Virus record (IMG/VR): IMGVR_UViG_3300001472_000248
Span: 1-20,734 of that record
Direction: 5' to 3' (one strand)
DNA from: a virus
Length of the DNA: 20,734 bases
The notes beneath the pieces are model-generated. The model was given only the letters and a program-made list of their open reading frames with translations. It did no database searches and was not told where the DNA came from. A program made the position numbers and the translations under genes. This document shows positions 19,101 through 20,734 of this stretch, in pieces. Every line of letters starts with the position of its first letter. Within the stretch, counting starts at the first letter, position 1.

Positions 19101-20065
19101 CTGTAGCAACTGCAGATACAACCGACTTTGGTATTGTTACTGGTTTAGATTCAACAGTGTTTGACAGAGGTAATGTAGTAAACGATCCGGGCATTCCAGA
19201 TATATCAGAAAAATCATATGTGTTGGATCGAACGCCAATCAATTCAGACTATGTGTTTGTGGCATACAACAAAAGATACTTGACAGCCAATATAGATTTC
19301 CGAGTTGAAGGCAAAACAGTGATTATTCCTAGAATTGCTCCTTCATCTACTGACACCATTGTGATTCATTATGTAACAGAAAATACTGTTAGTCAGAATG
19401 CAATAGGTTACAGAATTTTCAAAGATATTCTCAACAGATATCATTATAGAAGAATTAGTGAAACACACTCTACCACACTAACACAGGATCTTTTACCTGA
19501 TTCTGCAGAAATTAATGTTGCAGATCCTTCGGTATTGCCTACTCCTAATCCAGAAGACAGTGCACCAGGCATTATCTTTATTGGCAAAGAAAGAATTGCA
19601 TATTTTGAAAAAGACGGCAACACGTTGAAAAGATTATTTAGAGGAACACTTGGTACTGGTATACAGACACACACTAGTGGAACAAACATTGTAGATGCGT
19701 CTAACAATCAAGAAATTCCTTATTCGGATACAACCACAGAAGATCTCCATACAGCAGATGGTTCAACAGTGTTCTTCGGAACCACATTCACCCCAAGTGA
19801 TATAGATCAATTAGTAGTACAGGTAGGCGGCGAAACTTCCTCTGCTTTTTCACTTGGTGGTGATTCAACTAGCGGCATAACATTTACTACTGCACCAGCA
19901 AATGGCGTGCAAGTAAGAATTACTAAGAAAGATGGAAATGCATGGTATACTATGAATGGTGATTCTAGTACAGCGTCTAATGGTTTAGGATTACAACAAT
20001 CTTCTACAAAACAAGCAAATTTCTTAAAAGCAGAAACTACAAACTTAGATTTGATTTTAAATTAA
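7103..20065 (+). CDS. Giant multidomain virion structural protein (4,320 residues), probable baseplate-peripheral / host-facing protein
   Basis: This single frame starts one base after the gp6 stop. T4 has gp7 at this position, but I see no gp7 signature (1,032 residues in T4), so I do not name it gp7. Visible modules: an N-terminal anchor (1-140; LLPSVFQTPKNNDF); a cupredoxin-like segment (about 153-262); a Trp-rich block (about 1060-1280; HTTPWEMFGF, PTWWEDQYG); carbohydrate-binding-like W..Y..Gd.V...g..Y modules at W1440, W1698 and W3454; LYQGFIKDKGT (about 1808); seven FG-GAP repeats (2112-2693); a GRKVPD/RPRQTIFKDR block (about 2980-3000); a DxNxNGxxD loop (3283-3291); paired GSGY repeats (3354-3410); eight GDGST...VNG...AP beta modules; and an ERIAYF/RGTLGT module (4156-4198). 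No transmembrane segment or catalytic triad is evident. The build suggests a long mosaic of beta-rich adhesion domains on the baseplate. It probably shares the transcript with gp6. Confidence 0.85.
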   Translation: MGKSTRKTQALLPSVFQTPKNNDFLEATLDQLVEPAKTQKLSQYVGRTTVPSYKTTDGYIPEATDDRKNYQLETATVYRSDGNTVDFAAPYIDVINEISASGGNNSKHDRMLSNDTFSYTPPIDADKFVNYREYYWMGMGLSPVRLYAGTPGANISFDVVNNAAGGYKFSHKTASNPDIIVYKGNTYNFDIGAYGHPFWIKSQYGTGTDNAIGSSLVINNGQQNGRVTLKVPASDSSTSYPEVLYYQCQHHTAMRGRIIVRDLSDELFDVTENLIGVTEFTDFSGLKLSNGLTVSTSSDLSETYQNKTYYIEGVGSTIDLVAETEMRTYGDWAQDIGAIWDENGIEGWDTAGFDNSTGQLVRTDYFTISRQAPDRNAWSRSNRWFHKDVILESNKRNNYSQILPETARAKRPIIEFQSGLNLYNYGSLHRVVDVVDTLTTDALSLVSGTVGFTADGTLLREGDRVVFTSDPIENNKIFTVRYLSLDSSTALSNVDNPTQIHLQLEDDSTVIADDTSIVSKRGDKNKGQAYHYSRSNATWTKSQQKTGVNQAPLFDVYNTAGISLGDLTAYTSTNFTGTTVFQINTDEQGTPDTIYGQNVLYSRLGLLSDIQVKDTFDSDTFAYVTGSATQVENVKQYYLRKTDRLGNQNYITNYTKSGNAVRQRVIQQYVAGKNQTDFEVLSYDKPSTLADIDVHVFVNGAKISKFTQVEGTDNKLFARLTTGSKDNDIITIKTHSTLGKRTSIGYYEVSVSAEKNPLNEGISIFTVGDINEHYLSALNNLNTVTGTQIGTNNTRDLEQVFVNGTNILQHEGSMPLASLFARDTAVNLVDAWRQSGTHYEQYKATVLKTCDKVVLGDIARDNLDTILEEINLNKNATFAYYDSDMLAYGNDKTVLKYTVTDASVVFYPMTTAFNLESTNDSAIYVYVNDVQLTHGTDYEFVGLSDSANFNGIEIKSSLSVNDVIKIEEHVITTASFLPPTPAKLGLAPAYEPTLSFDNTYQAEDSTDVGLKVLRGHDGSKMIAFGDLRDDIMLEFEKRIYNNIKVTHDPELIDLSFGRFKTNDYTRTELINLFARDFYYWTGVNGVDYTTNDIYTGENSFTWNYGDYSKNVNKSTDSDPLPGSWRGIYLEYFGTTSPHTTPWEMFGFSVKPTWWEDQYGPSPYTSGNEVLWDHVARGQIAQGSRAGTYAKYARPEVYSCIPVNENGDLITPGTARLLSNDTNNSLNLKRNWSYGDLGPAEHSWRFSSSWRFAEQIAKFLAYPVKYAGLFFDVSRQKKNFIGQSVYDGKFRTTPINYALPNSALHVHTSGYINVILDYLKSQGLDQTALTVRLQNLSVQLVYKMAGFTNSANLNVQLGSSSPLSSNTSVFAPKENFDLIVHKSAPSSVANYSGVIVEKSTNGYKVSGYSNFDRAFTIMSPIENGDFGQVSVGQTTEAFTEWQGGGFYNVGSIVRNGGKFYRATKSINSVQEFVEDNWTLIGATLPLKGGVTVRKYKNYKSVTTTIPYGTEYRTEQEVANFIYGYEKHLESIGFNFDEFSQDLNQTMNWDLSVKEILFWSTQNWAVGSVLSVSPASSKLVHSKKTTIGDDLVQGDKFYTILQQNGLPIQPKNLRVRRTDGQFIIETNPAEDGIYNADIRSVQKEHLLILDNVTSFNDIVYNRALGTRQQRLRLVGFKTADWQGDLYAPGFIIDRAIINSWEEYVDYAIGDVVSYQGNTYVATDNHQSTNKFDASQFNNKPTPQPDILNNLDNKAESFRDFYSLDTENFDAEQQRYAQHLIGYQQRDYLVNLGFEEQTQYKLYQGFIKDKGTQKVVDRFQLPEQYGQVKSFELFEEWLFRIGEYGGHRSLTQYAWPVSGTIHKEKQHVYELTTTAKEDTETVINVTDFELNKRPYNLPATKFATYNYDTSNYPSNILKLGTAGYPQIDQVDFTVWSTDDLFDLDVANFEEGTLIWVANNDKGDWDVLRVNTLTTPILDYKQFDNKTQFTTRNEHGLVKDDILAIIDFSGQAQGIYRLEEPFDSTDTATSFTLAISDTLDSVFTQGTLAKLQSVRINDFDELTNIVPSKGWRENDYVYVDNNYETNGGLWQVYKRDSLGNFELADISTLPLNSDLSDAKIDDEEFGHSMSLSKDTRWMAVGSANKERILIYNRATSIDPIINYSQIVPDIKNAAADDEFGQSVAISSNGKTILVGAPKTGDIIRLVSNHPDSTRTLARGQDVVGSETTATGKILRYEEGETQDVLYIKVSSGTNFADSALDISDSSTVSIIDGLTDGDRTDQGTVHIVTRNADELYATTENIVSPVFAQGELFGQSVAISGDGEWVAVGAPGGPNDSTFSNRGSVYVYKKIVDSSTLSTTRYVYQQTLAPGDNPEQKDDSGNQGMQFGDNIVMSNDGNTIVVGAKLYDDSSITDSGRIFVYRKLNDSFVKIEEFGPDVAFDETRFGESVVISDDGTDLLVGSPREKNTLSEQGVVYHYLNNSSAHIGDGSTTAFTPTFTVDKYTKLYVSVSTTQVKFDDSSSTSTYHINAATNLVTLATTPPLGAQIVIQQYKKQARILSNPIEQGARFGESMALADNMLAVYSASGLTTRDTSFDKLLLDSSSNLANETTFDNKGTSFSTRIQDTGNVQIFQKYDDTWIHNEVLTNVTGTVDDSFGKSIALSSQNVYVAAPGREISVGSDSTRVDAGEVYVYNKTSNVNYWNVDVTQPNLVNPYLIKKTFLYTQGNNKLLLDMPRIDPVKNLFFAQIDQDIKYKTDFDPANYDSWNDEHVGEIWLNTTQLKFLWYEQGDLNYKLRNWGKPHPSAVISVKEWVKSTLTPSQWNAQSITEDGSNAGITGTANEDFNTQDVFSDITNNFITFYYYWVEQPTILPNVSTRSVTAAQIANTIQDPKTFTDNYTAIISDDALLLSIQASILTNKNLSFHIENTSDENELEPHVEYLMVAEGDDGVKINSTLVAKMEDSLIGTDSFGRKVPDLTFPDDMRYGLENRPRQTIFKDRTDALKGIVTFINSRLTLAPYATQVNLTKFNESDPIPNEKLGEWNQQVDTEIDLDYINTETLVSGHTVLVTLDSQADGWSIWTYNGSAFTRTKSQTYDTTRYWSYADYYATGYSLSTVPDIIVANEKSKKELSLNVGQIVKVRSSYNGQFRTYLKTATGYDVIAIGQGTLELSNALYDYAAANKGFGGYAYDSLVYDEEAVQEIRNILQAIQNFNESSDFNYNELFFTAIKIALAQDNGVDWVVKSSFIKKNNITDIISTDTEFKLDNSVNVNKYFEEVLPFKTSVRDDVNKNGVLDVIEGDYTDFDNPTYWEPTASKYITPEVFAGDSTYYSAYEKYPHKAYSENYKYTLTSIAVDDGGSGYTTPPDVVIAGGGGSGTKATAIINNATVTSIVVSSKGTGYYETPTVTLIGGGGAVLVSAKVHAVLENTKIRKLNETIKFDRIAVNHALAGGPPSIKTWTKDTVYSKGDNLRYINEIYRVNYSFKSGATFDTDVLQDDSAITDSSTVSNLTPLTRWNAADRIHAYYAPTAGMAGLLGDGSTAINSYAQLMTGLEYKGTRIKATTFNAGSGYDMASYDVLNYDKATEDSELTAEELGDLDTVIDSKSFTTSLGTRAEDINVVGDAFISEYSANGPEELLPGGVYDTVDIKVFTRATDGAGIIQKRNHYGDGSTRTFTTPEPRAIDGVRVFVNDQFKKLTTDYTIDYKAKTITFVVAPVENSFIKIVCFQVSTDNLIANITREGDGSAVDFDIEIAFNLIQQNYVLVNGVKTAVTISKTPNTITTRVTFSSAPANNSIIEMYLFDSTTGTKAFSEVETTEYTIPTDSSKTVVTLTTSPGAFGPLHHKVIVEGVSGGAGGNRYRLRPPQVKYYVGDDTTVIFAVPDEPFNSRLATLANSEVYLNGVKQSASEYTLELNVNLEREIHFSLPPASGDAIAVVLKVGMDYVVNENGTLELFGEWHDGSTIMNEKIFVTTFSNHDQMGMRTQVFAASTGSLVASILDFGILSVATADTTDFGIVTGLDSTVFDRGNVVNDPGIPDISEKSYVLDRTPINSDYVFVAYNKRYLTANIDFRVEGKTVIIPRIAPSSTDTIVIHYVTENTVSQNAIGYRIFKDILNRYHYRRISETHSTTLTQDLLPDSAEINVADPSVLPTPNPEDSAPGIIFIGKERIAYFEKDGNTLKRLFRGTLGTGIQTHTSGTNIVDASNNQEIPYSDTTTEDLHTADGSTVFFGTTFTPSDIDQLVVQVGGETSSAFSLGGDSTSGITFTTAPANGVQVRITKKDGNAWYTMNGDSSTASNGLGLQQSSTKQANFLKAETTNLDLILN
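7559..7888 (+). other. Cupredoxin-like domain with complete type-1 copper ligand set, inside the giant protein
   Basis: Residues about 153-262 read as a small Greek-key beta sandwich: PDIIVYKGNTYNFDI, then GHPFWI, then LYYQCQHHTAMRGRIIV (approximate strands). Blue-copper proteins use an upstream His, then Cys-x2-His-x2-4-Met in the last loop. Here H196 (in GHPFW) and C248, H251 and M254 (C-x2-H-x2-M) occupy those places, and the last loop closely resembles that of amicyanin (CTPHPFMRGK). H250 is a spare histidine. The H196-C248 gap of 52 residues lies within the range of known cupredoxins. Whether it binds copper in the virion is unknown; the fold could be kept for adhesion only. Confidence 0.7.
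11420..11540 (+). other. Carbohydrate-binding-like (CBM5/12-type) motif 1 in the giant protein
   Basis: From W1440 the pattern is W-x5-Y-N-V-G-S-I-V-R-N-G-G-K-F-Y-R-A-T, followed by a downstream Trp (DNWTL). This W..Y..G..V...G..Y.A skeleton is typical of small chitin- or cellulose-binding modules that are common in phage tail proteins. Sugar binding is inferred from pattern only. Confidence 0.45.
12194..12265 (+). other. Carbohydrate-binding-like (CBM5/12-type) motif 2 in the giant protein
   Basis: From W1698 the pattern is WEEYVDYAIGDVVSYQGNTY followed by VATDNH, the cleanest of the three copies. It has the Gly-Asp turn and the G-N-x-Y-x-A strand of the family. It follows a DWQGDLYAPGF segment. 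Its ligand is unknown. Confidence 0.5.
13436..15180 (+). repeat. Seven FG-GAP repeats forming a probable seven-bladed beta-propeller (integrin-alpha-like)
   Basis: Seven copies of the FG.S(V/I/M).(I/L)S pattern have their Phe at residues 2121, 2175, 2309, 2383, 2441, 2565 and 2652. Each is followed within about 20 residues by a VGAP-type strand (AVGSAN, LVGAPK, AVGAPG, VVGAKL, LVGSPR, AVYSAS, VAAPGR), and most then have a V.VY or I.VY strand. Turns are of the S(N/G/D)(D/N)G type rather than the calcium-binding DxNxDG of integrins, as in the bacterial FG-GAP_2 type. Extra material separates blades 2-3 and 5-6. Seven is the number needed to close a propeller. Such propellers commonly bind proteins or glycans. 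Confidence 0.8.
14549..14770 (+). other. GDGST beta module inserted between propeller blades 5 and 6
   Basis: Residues about 2483-2556 (GDGSTTAFTPTF ... LYVSVSTTQVKF ... NLVTLATTPPLGAQIVIQQY) are a copy of the GDGST...V.VNG...ITF..AP...I.I module that otherwise occurs mainly near the C-terminus of the giant protein. It interrupts the FG-GAP repeat series without breaking the frame, so it should project from the propeller as an inserted domain. Confidence 0.55.
17150..17345 (+). repeat. Paired glycine-rich GSGY repeats in the giant protein
   Basis: Two tandem copies of about 38 residues: one contains GSGYTTPPDVVIAGGGGSG (G3354 onward) and the other GTGYYETPTVTLIGGGG (G3393 onward). Each opens with an alternating hydrophobic strand (LTSIAVDDGG, VTSIVVSSKG). 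This repeat type recurs in structural proteins of marine myoviruses. Probably a short stalk or spacer. Confidence 0.65.
17462..17530 (+). other. Carbohydrate-binding-like (CBM5/12-type) motif 3 in the giant protein
   Basis: From W3454 the pattern is WTKDTVYSKGDNLRYINEIYRV, a W...tvY..Gd.......Y.v skeleton like the two upstream copies but more divergent. It lies just after the glycine-rich repeats and before a TAGMAGLLG / LMTGLEYKG block. Confidence 0.4.
18089..19935 (+). repeat. C-terminal array of GDGST...VNG...AP beta modules
   Basis: Divergent copies of one beta-module begin near residues 3663 (GDGSTRTFTTP), 3737 (GDGSAVDFDI), 3867 (GDDTTVIFAVP), 4036 (EKSYVLDRTPIN) and 4218 (ADGSTVFFGTTF). 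Each has a (V/Y)xVNG or equivalent turn in the middle and a closing AP...I.I/V strand. Further copies lie near 673-745, 893-970 and 2483-2556. The array is interrupted at 4156-4198 by a different module (GIIFIGKERIAYF ... RGTLGTGIQTH) known by pattern from other phage tail proteins. These are likely stacked sandwiches forming a fibre-like arm. Confidence 0.6.
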
Positions 20066-20074
20066 AATTAGATT

Positions 20075-20092
20075 AAAAATAAAGAAATTTTT
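20075..20092. terminator. Weak A/T hairpin in the convergent intergenic gap
   Basis: AAAAAT (20075-20080) and ATTTTT (20087-20092) can pair around a six-base loop, and T runs follow in both directions. It fills most of the 27-base gap between the stops of two convergent genes, where a bidirectional terminator would be expected. The stem has no G/C pair, so it may be inefficient or not a terminator at all. Confidence 0.3.
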
Positions 20093-20734
20093 TTATAGTC
20101 TTCCAACTACAACTTCAATAACACCTATATCGCTAGTGTCTTTTGACTCAAGTGCTTTACCGATAACACATCCTATTTGATATGATGATGTATTAAGTTT
20201 AGTGCCTACGCCTTCAACGTTGGATGCTACTATGATATCACCTTTAGCAACAACACCTTTAACTTTGCATGGAACACGCCCAGTTAACGCCAAGTCGATT
20301 ACATAAGTTGCTTCTAAACTGCTGTTCATCAAGTATGCTGGTGCTGTAGATACAACTCCTGCTACTCTAGTATCATGTGATAGTGTAGTTGTTGTGACTT
20401 CATTGTCTCCACCAAATATAACAACTGTGCCTGGCTCATATTGAGCATCACTAACATATTTCTCTGCCAAGTCAGAATATTGTGCGGCAGACGCTGTGGA
20501 TGCAATTACGTTGGTATTTGGATTGTAAGTTAGGTTAGTATCTGTTTCGATACCCTGTGTGCCAGTTGCTCCATCAACAAATGTTATGAAAACATTTTCA
20601 TCTGCTGTGTTGTTTGCAGTAACAGTTACCGCTGTTGCTAATGCCGCTGTTCCTGATGTGTTTTGGTTACCTGCGGAATTTACGCCAGGCAAGTTAATAT
20701 TAGCAGAACCGTTAAACGAAACACCACCAAGTGT
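20093..20734 (-). CDS. Tail-fibre-like virion structural protein, C-terminal part (5' end beyond right window edge)
   Basis: The frame is open through the right edge (213 residues visible). A TTG at 20690-20692 could be read as a start, but the codons upstream of it (TLGGVSFNGSANIN) continue the same repeat style, so the gene surely begins outside. The N-terminal visible part has the NTSGTAALA and GIETDTNLTYNPNTNVI patterns found in collar or fibre repeats of T4-like marine phages. From about residue 82 of the visible part comes a compact C-terminal domain: AAQYSDLAEKYVSD, YEPGTVVIFGG, HDTRVAGVVSTAPAYLMNS, LALTGRVPCKV, GDIIVASNVEGV, IGKALE. This domain type commonly ends phage tail fibres or other virion proteins. 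It is the only gene on the - strand, convergent with the giant gene. Confidence 0.75.
   Translation of the reverse strand, partial: TLGGVSFNGSANINLPGVNSAGNQNTSGTAALATAVTVTANNTADENVFITFVDGATGTQGIETDTNLTYNPNTNVIASTASAAQYSDLAEKYVSDAQYEPGTVVIFGGDNEVTTTTLSHDTRVAGVVSTAPAYLMNSSLEATYVIDLALTGRVPCKVKGVVAKGDIIVASNVEGVGTKLNTSSYQIGCVIGKALESKDTSDIGVIEVVVGRL

Noticed and set aside
7103-20065. Naming the giant gene gp7
   Set aside because: Position fits, but no gp7 sequence signature can be seen and the length is four times larger; position alone does not justify the symbol.
20690-20692. TTG start for the - strand gene
   Set aside because: The frame continues open to the right edge in the same fibre-repeat style, so the TTG is an internal Leu codon.
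1-20734. tRNA genes, CRISPR arrays, insertion sequences or integration sites
   Set aside because: No cloverleaf-like segment, regularly spaced direct repeat, terminal inverted repeat or transposase/integrase motif was seen; nearly all bases are accounted for by structural genes.

Overview
The window is a stretch of tailed-phage (Caudoviricetes) genome from the tail baseplate module of a T4-like myovirus. The gene order (hub-region gene, gp5-like spike, PAAR tip, gp25-like wedge, gp6-like wedge, giant structural gene), the AT-rich sequence, the exclusive use of TAA stops in the complete genes, and the T4-type late-promoter octamers all point this way. The style resembles marine T4-like phages of SAR11 or picocyanobacteria. 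No host gene is present, so the host is an inference. No tRNA, rRNA, CRISPR array, insertion sequence or integrase is visible.

Layout, left to right on the + strand: 3-749, the C-terminal part of a probable hub or tail structural protein that runs off the left edge; 749-2689, a gp5/VgrG-like central spike with an N-terminal OB fold and a C-terminal beta-helix but no recognisable lysozyme domain; 2689-2949, a small PAAR-like spike tip; 2958-3098, an unrecognised 46-residue protein with 10 cysteines; 3100-3552, gp25; 3592-7101, an enlarged gp6; 7103-20065, one uninterrupted 4,320-codon gene for a giant mosaic virion protein. On the - strand, 20093-20734 is the C-terminal part of a tail-fibre-like protein that enters from the right edge. 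The + strand genes overlap by one base or lie within 38 bases of each other, as expected for one late structural transcription unit. The window is almost wholly coding; no gene-free stretch exceeds 40 bases.

Functionally, the PAAR protein should cap the spike trimer. Gp25 and gp6 should form the wedge core that joins the hub to the periphery. The giant protein and the opposite-strand fibre-like protein are candidates for the peripheral, host-facing structures.

The most unusual content is: (1) a cupredoxin-like segment in the giant protein that keeps a full set of type-1 copper ligands; (2) the cysteine-rich metallothionein-like mini-gene between the tip and gp25; (3) a seven-repeat FG-GAP (integrin-alpha-like) propeller in the same giant protein with other modules inserted between blades; and (4) late-promoter-like octamers placed 5-6 bases before three consecutive start codons, which suggests leaderless late mRNAs.
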